From positions 62,001 through 126,000 of the forward strand of contig CAYNJT010000001.1 in NCBI GenBank assembly GCA_964397625.1: 64,000 bases of DNA. The letters are read 5' to 3'. The notes under the pieces are model-generated. The model had not been told where the DNA came from and ran no database searches. It saw nothing but the letters and a program-made list of their open reading frames with translations. This DNA comes from Leptolinea sp964397625. Lineage in GTDB: Bacteria; Chloroflexota; Anaerolineae; Anaerolineales; Anaerolineaceae. The first letter of the stretch is position 1; the number at the start of each line of letters is the position of its first letter. Below, piece after piece: positions 53,380 to 61,368 of this stretch. The translations under genes were made by a program, and so were the position numbers.

Positions 53380-54209
53380 GATCCCACCTCTTCCGGCTGG
53401 CATTTGGGACAAAAATGGGTGCCACGTTGACCAACCACAATCCGCTCGATCCGGGTTCCACAAACCGAACAAGGTTCCCCTGTTCTCTGGTAAACCCTGA
53501 AGTTGTTCTGAAAATCTCCACCTCTATAAACCCAATCGATACTGGCACCATTGCGGTCGATCCCGTCTTTCAAAATGACCCGAATGGATAGCAACAATCT
53601 GAATGCTTCTTCCTCTGTCAGACTATTGGCCAACCGCAGGGGATGGATACCGGCCCGGTGCAAGCTCTCGTCGGTATAGATATTACCCAACCCGGCTAGG
53701 AATGATTGGTCTAATAACAAAGATTTTATTTGTTTTTTCTTTTTTTGCAACCCGGAAAAGAATCGCTCATCCGTTAGCTGTTCATCAAATGGTTCAAATC
53801 CCAAACTGGAAAACACAGATTCAGTAGATTTAAGCAGCCATACGCGTCCGAACTTGCGGGTGTCATTGAAAGCGAGCCTGGATCCGTCCTTAAAATTGAG
53901 CAGAAGGCGGTCATGATACTGAGGATTGGATAACGGCGGCAGATCTACGCGTAAATCACCGCTCATGCGTAAATGTATTAACAGAGCACGTTTATCAAGA
54001 TGAATGACCACAAACTTACCGCGGCGGGAAACATCCTGAATTTGGCGGCTTAAAATATCTTGCAGAAATAAATCTGGCGAAGGAATAGCCAGAGTCCGTC
54101 TCCAAAGTAGTTCAGCTGAATCAATACGGCGGCCAAGGATGGATTCTCCACCCCGGCCGCCGTGTTTTAAAGCCCGAACAATCGTTTCTACTTCCGGAAG
54201 CTCGGGCAT
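53376..54209 (-). CDS. mutM: Formamidopyrimidine-DNA glycosylase (MutM/Fpg)
   Basis: MutM removes 8-oxoguanine and ring-opened purines and nicks the strand. The 277-residue protein starts MPELPEVE with catalytic Pro2 and Glu3, has the lesion-binding LLIHLRMSGDLR near residue 75, and ends in the zinc finger C-x2-C-x16-C-x2-C (CSVCG ... CPKC). The ATG lies eight bases after the prs stop without a good ribosome binding site, suggesting coupling. The stop overlaps the next gene by four bases. Confidence 0.94.
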   Translation of the reverse strand: MPELPEVETIVRALKHGGRGGESILGRRIDSAELLWRRTLAIPSPDLFLQDILSRQIQDVSRRGKFVVIHLDKRALLIHLRMSGDLRVDLPPLSNPQYHDRLLLNFKDGSRLAFNDTRKFGRVWLLKSTESVFSSLGFEPFDEQLTDERFFSGLQKKKKQIKSLLLDQSFLAGLGNIYTDESLHRAGIHPLRLANSLTEEEAFRLLLSIRVILKDGIDRNGASIDWVYRGGDFQNNFRVYQRTGEPCSVCGTRIERIVVGQRGTHFCPKCQPEEVGS

Positions 54210-54217
54210 AGAGTATC

Positions 54218-55213
54218 TTACTCGTTGAACAACGCGCCGACGGAACGGCCTTCGTTGGCCCGCAGGATCACTTCACCGAGTAATCGGGATACTGAAAGGA
54301 TCTTCAGGCGTTCACCAAAGCGGTTGGCTTTCTCAGCCGGGATAGGAATGGTATCTGTGGTGATGAATTCGGCAACCGGAAGCGCGGAAAGCACCTGCGC
54401 GGCAGGATCGGAAAGGACGGGATGCACGAAGACCATGTAAACATTCTTCGCGCCGCAGCTTTTGACCAGGTTAACCGCCTGCACCATCGAACCACCGGTA
54501 TTGATCTCATCATCCACAATGATGGCGTCGCGGCCCTGCACGTCGCCAATAAAGGTAAGCGCTTCGGCTTTGGAATCATTGGAAACCCGGCGTTTTTCAA
54601 TAAAAGCCAACGGGGTATCCAGCTTTTGGGCAAAGTTTCGCGCCTTTTTGGCAAATCCCAGATCGGCAGTGACAACAACGGGTGAATTCATCACGGGGAG
54701 TTTTTTCTTCAGGTAATCGGTGAGGATGTAGAACGCGGTCATCACATCACCGGGGATGGAAAAGAAGCCCTGTATCTGTCCAGCGTGCAGATCCATCGTG
54801 ATGTAGCGGTCAGCACCGGCCACCTCGATCATATCGCAAACCAGACGCGCGGTGATGGGCACACGCGGCTGATCCTTTTTGTCTGAGCGGGCATAGCACA
54901 GGTATGGAATGACAGCCGTGATACGCGCGGCGGAATCGAGGCGCAGGGTTTGAAGCATAATCAACAATTCCATCAGGTTCCGATGTACAGGGGAAGAAGT
55001 GGTTTGAATGACATAGCAGTCCTGTCCGCGAACGCTGGAATGCAGTTGAACAAACAAGTTGTCGTTCGGGAACATGATCACATCACGCTCGCAGAGCGGC
55101 ATACGCAGGTAACCGGCAATATTGGAAGCCAGTTCCGGGCAGCCGGTGCCGGCATAAAGTTTTACGTCCCCATATTGGATCCGGTCATGCCGGATGTGTG
55201 GTGCATTGGACAT
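54218..55213 (-). CDS. prs: Ribose-phosphate pyrophosphokinase (PRPP synthase)
   Basis: Prs makes PRPP from ribose 5-phosphate and ATP, the precursor for purines, pyrimidines, His, Trp and NAD. The 331-residue protein has FPNDNLFVQLHSSVRGQDCYVIQ near residue 48, MDLHAGQIQGFF near 139 and the PRPP loop IIVDDEINTGGS near 227. That loop differs from the usual D-D-M-I-D-T-[AG]-G-T by Glu, Asn and Ser, and the flexible loop is altered as well, as in non-class-I forms. AGGAGG precedes the ATG. It sits inside the seven-gene minus-strand run. Confidence 0.9.
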   Translation of the reverse strand: MSNAPHIRHDRIQYGDVKLYAGTGCPELASNIAGYLRMPLCERDVIMFPNDNLFVQLHSSVRGQDCYVIQTTSSPVHRNLMELLIMLQTLRLDSAARITAVIPYLCYARSDKKDQPRVPITARLVCDMIEVAGADRYITMDLHAGQIQGFFSIPGDVMTAFYILTDYLKKKLPVMNSPVVVTADLGFAKKARNFAQKLDTPLAFIEKRRVSNDSKAEALTFIGDVQGRDAIIVDDEINTGGSMVQAVNLVKSCGAKNVYMVFVHPVLSDPAAQVLSALPVAEFITTDTIPIPAEKANRFGERLKILSVSRLLGEVILRANEGRSVGALFNE

Positions 55214-55233
55214 TTCTTCCTCCTGATATTACG

Positions 55234-55776
55234 TCAAACCTCGGCATCCTGCCATTCATCGCGAAGGACGCTCATAATAAAGGTATCGTGATATTGACCA
55301 TTTTTGTAGATATCCTGCCGCAGGCGTCCTTCTTCCACGAATCCTGCCGCAAGATACGCTTTCTTTCCGCGTTCATTGGTATCAAATACAGTCAGACTGA
55401 CTCTGTTCAGATTCAAGTCATTGAACGCGTACCGAAGCATCAAACGCACGGTATCGCGCCCATAGCCATGATTCCAATACATCTTTTCCCCAATAGACAA
55501 CCCGAGTTCCGCGCTGCGATTATTCCAATCCAAAAGATGAAAGTTGGTTGACCCGATTGGTATCCAGGCTCCATCTTCAAGAATTTCGATCACATACGCG
55601 TGTTCCTCTTTTGGACGCTTCATCATGCCATCAAACCAATTCTGCTCATCCACACTGGAAAGCGGGGTGTAGACAAGCAGATTCTCGATCACTTCCGGAT
55701 CGTTCATCCAGCGAACCAGATTTGACAGGTCTGCCGGTTCCATGGCGCGCAATCGAATTCTTTTGCCTGATAGCAT
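55234..55776 (-). CDS. GNAT acetyltransferase, RimJ/RimL type
   Basis: The 180-residue protein has the RimJ/RimL pattern: LSGKRIRLRAMEPADL at the start, FHLLDWNNRSAELGLSIGEKMYWNHGYGRDTVRLML near residues 80-115 with the acetyl-CoA loop, and DTNERGKKAYLAAGFVEEGRLRQ. These enzymes acetylate protein N-termini or small amines. ATG 55776 is chosen because AAGGAA lies eight bases before it; the frame opens at TTG 55800 eight codons earlier. It lies 27 bases after aspS. Confidence 0.82.
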   Translation of the reverse strand: MLSGKRIRLRAMEPADLSNLVRWMNDPEVIENLLVYTPLSSVDEQNWFDGMMKRPKEEHAYVIEILEDGAWIPIGSTNFHLLDWNNRSAELGLSIGEKMYWNHGYGRDTVRLMLRYAFNDLNLNRVSLTVFDTNERGKKAYLAAGFVEEGRLRQDIYKNGQYHDTFIMSVLRDEWQDAEV

Positions 55777-55803
55777 GCGGATCGTTCCTTGAAAATTCAA
55801 GAT

Positions 55804-57123
55804 TTACGGGTCGAGCCTTGTGGGGCCGCGGAATACAAACACAGCTTCGCGGACGTTTTCCAGATGGAGCATGACCATCAGCAGGCGTGACAGTCCAAGG
55901 CCAAATCCGCCGTGCGAGGGGCAGCCGTATTTGAAGTAGTCCAGGTAGGTATGGATCAGGTCAAGGTTGAGGCCTTTTTCAATGGCCTGTTTTTCCAGTA
56001 CATCACGGCGATGCTCACGCTGGGCTCCGGTGGTGATTTCCAGGCCGCTGGCGATCAGGTCATAACTCTTGGTCAGTTTTGGATTATCCGCGTGGCGCAT
56101 GTGATAGAACGGGCGTACTTCAATCGGCCAATCTTTGAGGAATAGAAAATCGTGATTGTATTTTTCCTTGATATACGCGCCCAATTCGCGCTCGCCGCCG
56201 GGATCAATATCACCCTTTGTTTCCGCTGGAACGGTGTAGTTGCGTTCTTTTAATATCTTCTGGGCCTCGGCCATGGTCAGGCGTGGGAAAGGCAGGGTTG
56301 GTACGGTCAGTTCAAAGCCAAAACGCTCTTTGATCTCTTCACCGTGTATGTCTTTCACTTTTTGATAGGTGTAATTGAGCAGTCGTTCCTGAAAAGCCAT
56401 CACATCTTCGTGACTTTCAATCCAGGAAATTTCGGTGTCAACGCTGGTGAATTCGGTCATATGGCGTGAGGTGAAAGATGGGTCGGCGCGGAAAGCCGGA
56501 CCGATCTCGAAAACCTTTTCAAAACCGGCTGCCATGGCCATCTGCTTGTAGAACTGGGGAGACTGCGCGAGGTAGGCTTTGCGTTCAAAGTAATCCAGGG
56601 TAAAGAGTTCGGCGCCACCTTCACTGGGTGTGCCCACCATCTTTGGGGAGTGGATTTCGATGAAACCATTCTGTATCCAGTACTCACGCATAGCCATTTC
56701 AGCCGTGGTCTGAATCTTGAAGATCAACAGGTTGTCCGGGCGGCGTAGATCCATATAGCGCCAGTCAAGCCGATAATCGAGAGCGGGCAGGGTATCTCCA
56801 AAAGGTTCAAAAGCCAGCGGGGAAACCGCGGAGTTGTTAACCTCGATGGATTCGAGCTGCATTTCAATGCCGCCCAGTTTGACGATGGGATTATCAATCA
56901 CTTTACCGGTGATGGTCAAGGCTGATTCCACACCGCAGGATGAGATCAACGCGGCCTGATCGGGACTGGCAGCTTTTTCAACCACAATTTGAACAGCGCC
57001 GGTGCGATCGCGCAATACAAGAAATTGCATTTTCTTCTGGTCGCGCAGTACCTGCATCCAGCCCTGTACAGTGACAGACTGTCCAATTTTGCTGCGTAGA
57101 TCGCCGATAAGGGTTCGTTCCAT
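55804..57123 (-). CDS. aspS: Aspartyl-tRNA synthetase, archaeal-type (probably non-discriminating)
   Basis: The 439-residue enzyme charges tRNA-Asp. It is far shorter than the roughly 590-residue bacterial AspRS and lacks the bacterial insertion domain. It fits the archaeal-type AspRS2, which often also charges tRNA-Asn and then needs GatCAB. It has an N-terminal OB fold (TVQGWMQVLRDQKKMQFLVLRDRTG), class II motif 2 at FRADPSFTSRHMTEFTSVDTEI and motif 3 GGFGLGLSRLLM near the end, closing with FRGPTRLDP. GGAGG precedes the ATG. It lies 30 bases after meaB in the minus-strand run. Confidence 0.92.
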   Translation of the reverse strand: MERTLIGDLRSKIGQSVTVQGWMQVLRDQKKMQFLVLRDRTGAVQIVVEKAASPDQAALISSCGVESALTITGKVIDNPIVKLGGIEMQLESIEVNNSAVSPLAFEPFGDTLPALDYRLDWRYMDLRRPDNLLIFKIQTTAEMAMREYWIQNGFIEIHSPKMVGTPSEGGAELFTLDYFERKAYLAQSPQFYKQMAMAAGFEKVFEIGPAFRADPSFTSRHMTEFTSVDTEISWIESHEDVMAFQERLLNYTYQKVKDIHGEEIKERFGFELTVPTLPFPRLTMAEAQKILKERNYTVPAETKGDIDPGGERELGAYIKEKYNHDFLFLKDWPIEVRPFYHMRHADNPKLTKSYDLIASGLEITTGAQREHRRDVLEKQAIEKGLNLDLIHTYLDYFKYGCPSHGGFGLGLSRLLMVMLHLENVREAVFVFRGPTRLDP

Positions 57124-57153
57124 GAGAAAAGTCCTCCAGATAAGTTCTTCGAA

Positions 57154-58200
57154 TTATTTTAAATGAATTGCCGGTGTTTTGTTGGCATAATCTGAAACAA
57201 TCAATTCCTCTGCCAGGTTGAAGGGCGAGATGGAATGGGTGAACAAACGGTCAAGCGCGCGGTCATACTCCTCTGGATTCATACGCCCAAGCCAGGTTTC
57301 GAAGAGTACATCGCGGATCAGTGTTTCAAGATCGCGGCGCAGGCGGTTGTTATGTTTCTCCTGCCATTGACCGCTTGATTGCAGGAAATCATAGTGGTCT
57401 CGCAACGCTTTGATCAATTGCGGGATTCCCTCACCCGTGGTTGCCACCGTGCGGACCAAAGGAACCGACCAGCCGGCTTCATGTTCCTGTCCTCTATCGA
57501 CCGGCGAAATTGTTCCGGTGGAATGATGGAATGACTCGTTTGACGGCATGGAAGAATTCATTTCCAACATGCCTCGTAGAACACGTTCAGTGGTTTCCAC
57601 ACCTGGCCGGTCGGCTTTATTAATGGCGATGATGCTGCCGATCTCCAGGATACCGGCTTTGATAGCCTGAATGTCGTCGCCCATGCCCGGGGTTTCAACC
57701 AGCACAACTGTATGCGCCAGCCGGGCGATCTCCATTTCAGATTGACCGACGCCCACAGTTTCCACCAGGATCACATCAAACCCGGCAGCGTCCATTGCCG
57801 TGACCATGTCGCCGGTGGCGCGAGACAGTCCACCCAGCATGCCGCGTGTGGCAGCGGAACGGATGAAAACACCATCGTCACCGCTCAGGTCGCGCATACG
57901 CACCCGGTCGCCCAAGACGGCGCCGCCGGTGAATGGACTGGTAGGGTCTACCGCAAGAACCGCCACGCGTACTGATTTTGATCCGTCATCCGGGTGACGG
58001 TAGGCGCGTGCCAGTTGGTTGACCAGTGTGGACTTGCCGCAGCCTGTTGGGCCGGTCACGCCGATGATATGCGCCTTGCCGGAATATTGAAACAACGCGT
58101 CAAGCACCTGCCTGCTTTCAGGGGTATTATTTTCGATTTGTGATAGGGTATGAGCCAGCGCCAGCCGGTCACCTTGTAGAAGGGCATCAACCTGATCCAT
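57154..58200 (-). CDS. meaB: MeaB, G-protein chaperone of methylmalonyl-CoA mutase
   Basis: MeaB uses GTP to load and protect the B12 cofactor of methylmalonyl-CoA mutase. The 348-residue protein has the P-loop GVTGPTGCGKST near residue 48, VDPTSPFTGGAVLGDRVRM near 85, VETVGVGQSE near 146 and INKADRP near 194. There is a non-conserved insert of about 20 residues after the G4 motif (SFHHSTGTISPVDRGQEHEA). It lies 18 bases after the mutase B12-binding domain gene, which supports the assignment. Confidence 0.92.
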   Translation of the reverse strand: MDQVDALLQGDRLALAHTLSQIENNTPESRQVLDALFQYSGKAHIIGVTGPTGCGKSTLVNQLARAYRHPDDGSKSVRVAVLAVDPTSPFTGGAVLGDRVRMRDLSGDDGVFIRSAATRGMLGGLSRATGDMVTAMDAAGFDVILVETVGVGQSEMEIARLAHTVVLVETPGMGDDIQAIKAGILEIGSIIAINKADRPGVETTERVLRGMLEMNSSMPSNESFHHSTGTISPVDRGQEHEAGWSVPLVRTVATTGEGIPQLIKALRDHYDFLQSSGQWQEKHNNRLRRDLETLIRDVLFETWLGRMNPEEYDRALDRLFTHSISPFNLAEELIVSDYANKTPAIHLK

Positions 58201-58218
58201 ATGGCGCTCTGGTTGACC

Positions 58219-58626
58219 TTACCCTTCCGTGGCGCCGGTAAGAGCGAGGCGCACGGAAGAAATAATTTCTGCAGTCGTGGCTCCCGGACCGAAAATACCA
58301 GCAACCCCCATTTCTTTAAGAACGGCTGTATCTTCTTCGGGAATGATTCCCCCCAGAAAAACCGGTCTATCGCCCAGCCGGTTGAGTTTCAAAAGTTCAA
58401 GAACGCGCGGAACCAGAGTCATGTGGGCACCCGAAAGAATGGAAAGACCGATGGCATCCACATCTTCCTGCATGGCGGCTTCCACAATCATCTCCGGGGT
58501 TTGGCGCAGGCCGGTGTAGATCACTTCCATGCCGGCATCGCGAAGCGCGCGGGCGACGATTTTCGCCCCGCGATCATGACCATCCAGACCGGGTTTTGCG
58601 ACCAGTATACGAATTTTCTTTTGCAT
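58219..58626 (-). CDS. Cobalamin-binding domain of methylmalonyl-CoA mutase (separate small subunit)
   Basis: The 135-residue protein is the B12-binding Rossmann domain alone. The motif D-x-H-x-x-G is at Asp15, His17, Gly20 (GLDGHDRGAKI), where His17 replaces the lower ligand of cobalt. Other marks are SILSGAHMTLVPRVLELL near residue 73 and FGPGATTAEI. In archaeal-type and many Chloroflexota mutases this domain is a separate subunit; the catalytic large subunit is not in the window. It is the first gene of the seven-gene minus-strand run. Confidence 0.9.
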   Translation of the reverse strand: MQKKIRILVAKPGLDGHDRGAKIVARALRDAGMEVIYTGLRQTPEMIVEAAMQEDVDAIGLSILSGAHMTLVPRVLELLKLNRLGDRPVFLGGIIPEEDTAVLKEMGVAGIFGPGATTAEIISSVRLALTGATEG

Positions 58627-58643
58627 GCCGACTCCGCATTCAG

Positions 58644-58649
58644 ATTATA
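58644..58649 (-). promoter_or_regulatory. -10 box of the mutase/meaB/aspS operon
   Basis: Minus-strand TATAAT lies 17 bases before the ATG at 58626; a leader of about 10 nt would contain the CGGAG ribosome binding site. No clear -35 box. Confidence 0.5.
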
Positions 58650-58683
58650 CTCCGATGAGAGCTTTTCTACCCGTTTTCTGGTA

Positions 58684-58689
58684 TACAAT
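58684..58689 (+). promoter_or_regulatory. Probable -10 box of the chelatase gene
   Basis: TACAAT within TATACAAT lies 105 bases before the chelatase ATG in the divergent gap. It gives a leader of roughly 98 nt. The -35 region is weak. Confidence 0.4.
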
Positions 58690-58714
58690 CCTGTAATCTG
58701 TTGCAGGCTTCTAC

Positions 58715-58740
58715 AAGGTGCCGGTTATGGTTGCCGGTCT
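58715..58740 (+). other. Leader segment resembling the 5' start of a cobalamin riboswitch
   Basis: The leader of the chelatase gene holds AAGGTGCCGG, a short loop, then TTGCCGGTCT, which recalls the opening GGTGCC...GCCGGT of cobalamin riboswitches. The rest of the aptamer core and the B12 box are absent; only about 55 bases remain before the ATG. It is at best a relic or chance similarity. Confidence 0.25.
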
Positions 58741-58794
58741 GTTTTTGTGGTGGTAAACTTCCTCAACCAGTAGAAAAAATAAAGGATTATTTTT

Positions 58795-59895
58795 ATGCCA
58801 ACTATTTTCCCATTTACCGCTATCGTCGGGCAGGAACGTATGCGCCGGGCGTTGGTCTTAAATGCGGTTGATCCGCGTATCGGGGGTGTATTGATCCGCG
58901 GCGAACGCGGCACGGCCAAATCCACCGCGGCACGCGCTTTGGCGGCTTTGCTGCCCAATGTCAAGGTGGTGGCAGACTGCCGCTTTGGCTGCGACCCTGA
59001 CGCACCGGCCAGCCTTTGCACGGAATGCCGCGAGCGCATTGCTCGCGGAGAATCCCTGCCGGTGAAGACCCGCCCGACACCTTTCGTCAACCTGCCGGTT
59101 TCAGCGACGGAAGACCGTGTTGTGGGTACATTGGATATCGAGAAGGCCATTCAAAAGGGTGAACGCTCCTTTGAACCCGGCGTGCTGGCGGCTGCCAACC
59201 GCGGCATGCTGTACATCGACGAAGTCAACCTGCTGGATGACCATGTGGTGGATGTGCTGCTTGACTCCGCCGCCATGGGTATGAACATTGTGGAACGCGA
59301 GGGAATTTCCTTCTCGCACCCGGCGCGCTTCATCCTGGTGGGCACGATGAACCCCGAAGAAGGCGACCTGCGCCCGCAATTGCTGGATCGCTTCGCTCTC
59401 TCTGTGGATATTCACGGCATCCGAGATTCACGCGAACGGGTGACGATTATGGAACGCAACCTGGAGTATGAAGCATCTCCGGAGGACTTTCGAAAAAAAT
59501 GGGAGCCAAAAGAGGAAGAGATATCCAAACAGATCGGGGAAGGCCGCAAGCTGGTCGACCGCGTGGGCTACACCAAACGCGACCTGATCTCAATTGCGTC
59601 TCTCACCGCTTCGCTCAATGTTGATGGACATCGCTCCGACCTGGTGATCCTGAAAGCGGCGCGCGCGCAGGCGGCTATTGAAGGCCGCACCGCCGTCACC
59701 GACCGAGATATTGCCATGGCGGCCGAACTTGCACTGCCTCACCGCTTGAAACGCGGACCTTTCATGCAGTCAGAGATGACCATGGAAGACTTGCAGGAGC
59801 GCATCGAATCGCTGCAGGGCGCTTCCAACAAGGGACAATCTGATAAAGAACCGGAACCGGACGAAAACGCTTCCGATGATGTAAAAAAAAAGTAA
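58795..59895 (+). CDS. Mg/Co-chelatase I-like AAA+ subunit (short product of a frameshifted I-D gene)
   Basis: This 366-residue protein is the AAA+ motor of a metal chelatase that inserts Mg2+ or Co2+ into a tetrapyrrole with a large CobN/ChlH-type subunit. It has Walker A GERGTAKST near residue 37, a cysteine cluster C-x3-C-x8-C-x2-C (CRFGC ... LCTEC) near 62-78, Walker B MLYIDEVNLLDD near 140 and the sensor region PEEGDLRPQLLDRF near 187. The end is an acidic linker closing ASDDVKKK. The last codons form A_AAA_AAG followed by TAA, and a -1 slip there continues into the VWA part. AAAGGA precedes the ATG. Cobalt is more likely than magnesium, as the gene diverges from B12-dependent mutase genes and no bacteriochlorophyll genes are seen. 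Confidence 0.9.
   Translation: MPTIFPFTAIVGQERMRRALVLNAVDPRIGGVLIRGERGTAKSTAARALAALLPNVKVVADCRFGCDPDAPASLCTECRERIARGESLPVKTRPTPFVNLPVSATEDRVVGTLDIEKAIQKGERSFEPGVLAAANRGMLYIDEVNLLDDHVVDVLLDSAAMGMNIVEREGISFSHPARFILVGTMNPEEGDLRPQLLDRFALSVDIHGIRDSRERVTIMERNLEYEASPEDFRKKWEPKEEEISKQIGEGRKLVDRVGYTKRDLISIASLTASLNVDGHRSDLVILKAARAQAAIEGRTAVTDRDIAMAAELALPHRLKRGPFMQSEMTMEDLQERIESLQGASNKGQSDKEPEPDENASDDVKKK
59886..59892 (+). promoter_or_regulatory. Slippery heptamer A_AAA_AAG for -1 frameshifting in the chelatase gene
   Basis: Nine A (59883-59891) and a G precede the stop TAA (59893-59895). In the zero frame the last codons are AAA AAA AAG, so the heptamer A_AAA_AAG is in exactly the register used by E. 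coli dnaX. A slip by -1 joins Lys366 to the next codon GTA at 59892. No Shine-Dalgarno-like element is seen just upstream, and only a weak stem (CGGC/GCCG) about 27 bases downstream. RNA polymerase slippage on A9 or a sequencing indel would give the same picture. Confidence 0.7.
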
Positions 59896-60884
59896 GTGAG
59901 AATGTAAAGGTTGAAGAACGGCAAGACCTGAAACCGCCGGACGATCAGGCCAAACCGATCTTTCAGGACGCCACCGCCCACTGGTGGGATGGCGGTGAAA
60001 AGACCAAAATCGGTGAGTCTTTCAACCCGCGTAAGCTGGATACCCCGTTGGATCAGATGATCCGCAAACAGGGTGGAAGGCGGTCGCGCACCCGCACCGA
60101 ACAGGCCCGCGGCCGGTACGTGCAGGCGCGTCCCACACCGGGCAAACCGTTTGACCTGGCGTTTGACGCCACCATCCGCGCAGCGGCGCCGCACCAGAGA
60201 AGCCGGCTGGAACAGCGCAAACGGGTGGCGTTTGCCGTCAAACCGGATGACTATATGCGCAAAGTGCGCGTCCGCCGGGCGGCCAACCTGGTACTTTTCC
60301 TGGTGGACGCCTCCTGGTCGATGGCTGTGGCAGAACGCATGGCTGCCACCAAGGGCGCCATCCTCTCACTCTTGACCGATGCTTACCAGCGACGGGACCG
60401 CGTGGGATTGATTGTCTTCCAGAAAGACCGATCCACGCTTATTCTTCCCCCCACCAACTCCGTGCAACTGGCGCAGCGGGCGCTCAGCGAGATCCCGGTG
60501 GGCGGCAAGACACCCCTTTCCGCCGGGCTTCAAATGGCGCTGGAAGTGTTGCACCGCGAATCCACCCTGCACCCTGAAGTTCAGCCGCTTTTAATTGTGC
60601 TGACGGATGGCGCGGGAAACGTCTCCATGGGGCATTTATCCCCTCAGGAAGAATCCAATATGCTGGCCGACCTGCTTTCGGAAGAAAAGGTGCACAGCGT
60701 TGTGGTCAACATGGAACATGCCGCTTTTGACCAGGGATTGGCGAAAGTCTTGGCCGATCACTTGAAGGCCCCCTGTTACACCATCACTGACCTGAAAGCG
60801 GAAAGTCTGTACCAGACGGTGCGGAATGAAATGGCCACCGTGGCAGCCGGAGCGATGTCAATGGGCGGAATCGGTATGAAATAG
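59892..60884 (+). CDS. Mg/Co-chelatase D-like linker and VWA domain, read after -1 frameshift
   Basis: From codon GTA 59892 the -1 frame is open for 330 codons. It starts with an acidic, proline-containing linker (about 50 residues), then the chelatase D pattern GESFNPRKLDTPLD, GGRRSRTRTEQARGRYV, and a VWA domain with the metal-ion site DASWS, GGKTPLSAG and LTDGAGN. Joined to the I-like part it makes a 696-residue I-D protein of normal family length. The first in-frame ATG, 60048, has no ribosome binding site and would drop the conserved GESFNPRKL, so separate translation is unlikely. The VWA domain recruits the large chelatase subunit. Confidence 0.85.
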   Translation, partial: VSENVKVEERQDLKPPDDQAKPIFQDATAHWWDGGEKTKIGESFNPRKLDTPLDQMIRKQGGRRSRTRTEQARGRYVQARPTPGKPFDLAFDATIRAAAPHQRSRLEQRKRVAFAVKPDDYMRKVRVRRAANLVLFLVDASWSMAVAERMAATKGAILSLLTDAYQRRDRVGLIVFQKDRSTLILPPTNSVQLAQRALSEIPVGGKTPLSAGLQMALEVLHRESTLHPEVQPLLIVLTDGAGNVSMGHLSPQEESNMLADLLSEEKVHSVVVNMEHAAFDQGLAKVLADHLKAPCYTITDLKAESLYQTVRNEMATVAAGAMSMGGIGMK

Positions 60885-60906
60885 ACCGAATAACGGGATA
60901 CTAGGG

Positions 60907-61006
60907 NNNNNNNNNNNNNNNNNNNNNNNNNNNNNNNNNNNNNNNNNNNNNNNNNNNNNNNNNNNNNNNNNNNNNNNNNNNNNNNNNNNNNNNNNNNNNN
61001 NNNNNN
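60907..61006. other. Assembly gap (100 N)
   Basis: Exactly 100 N mark a scaffold join of unknown true length. It cuts the C-terminal part of the CBS-domain gene on the minus strand; other genes may be missing here. Confidence 1.
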
Positions 61007-61197
61007 CCGGTTTTCGCGATGGAGCGCACAAAATCGCGCTCAGACACAATGCCGACCATCTTGCCATCTTTGACGACCATCAACGCCCCGACATCTTTTT
61101 TCGCCAGGAGATTGAGGGTGTCGATCATCGTGGTTTCGGGTGTCACGGACCAGACTTCCCTGCCCTTGGTTTTGATGAGATCTTTGACTGCGACCAT
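61007..61197 (-). CDS. CBS-domain protein, C-terminus lost in the gap
   Basis: The first 63 residues are present: MVAVKDLIKTKG, then one CBS motif with SVTPETTMIDTLNLLAKKDVGALMVV and GKMVGIVSERDFVRSI. Small proteins with a CBS pair bind adenine nucleotides and regulate partners; the second CBS is probably hidden by the gap. AAGGAGGGAACC precedes the ATG, a strong ribosome binding site. No partner can be named. Confidence 0.75.
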
Positions 61198-61269
61198 GGT
61201 TCCCTCCTTGAAGCTAAAACAGAAATTGAGGTAGTACAGGAAACGAAATGTTCCATCCCTGTGCTGATT

Positions 61270-61278
61270 ATTCTAGCA
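61270..61278 (-). promoter_or_regulatory. Extended -10 promoter of the CBS-domain gene
   Basis: Minus-strand TGCTAGAAT, the same extended -10 form as at 51934-51942, gives a leader of about 65 nt. The -35 region is poor. Confidence 0.45.
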
Positions 61279-61368
61279 AAATGATGTGCTTCAGGCAACC
61301 GGGTGCAAAAGGCTGGTCATAACAGATTGATGTTTTCTTGATGAAGCATTGCCTTATTCGGGCCGGGT

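Noticed and set aside
58690..58794. Complete cobalamin riboswitch before the chelatase gene
   Set aside because: Only the first bases look similar. The conserved GGGAA, the CCGC-ACTG core and the B12 box are absent, and fewer than 60 bases remain before the ATG.
60048..60884. VWA gene starting independently at ATG 60048
   Set aside because: No ribosome binding site is present, and this start would remove about 50 in-frame residues including the conserved GESFNPRKL part. The -1 frameshift explains the layout better.
60901..61006. CBS protein of 98 residues running through the N block
   Set aside because: The residues in the N block are unknown; only 61007-61197 can be supported.
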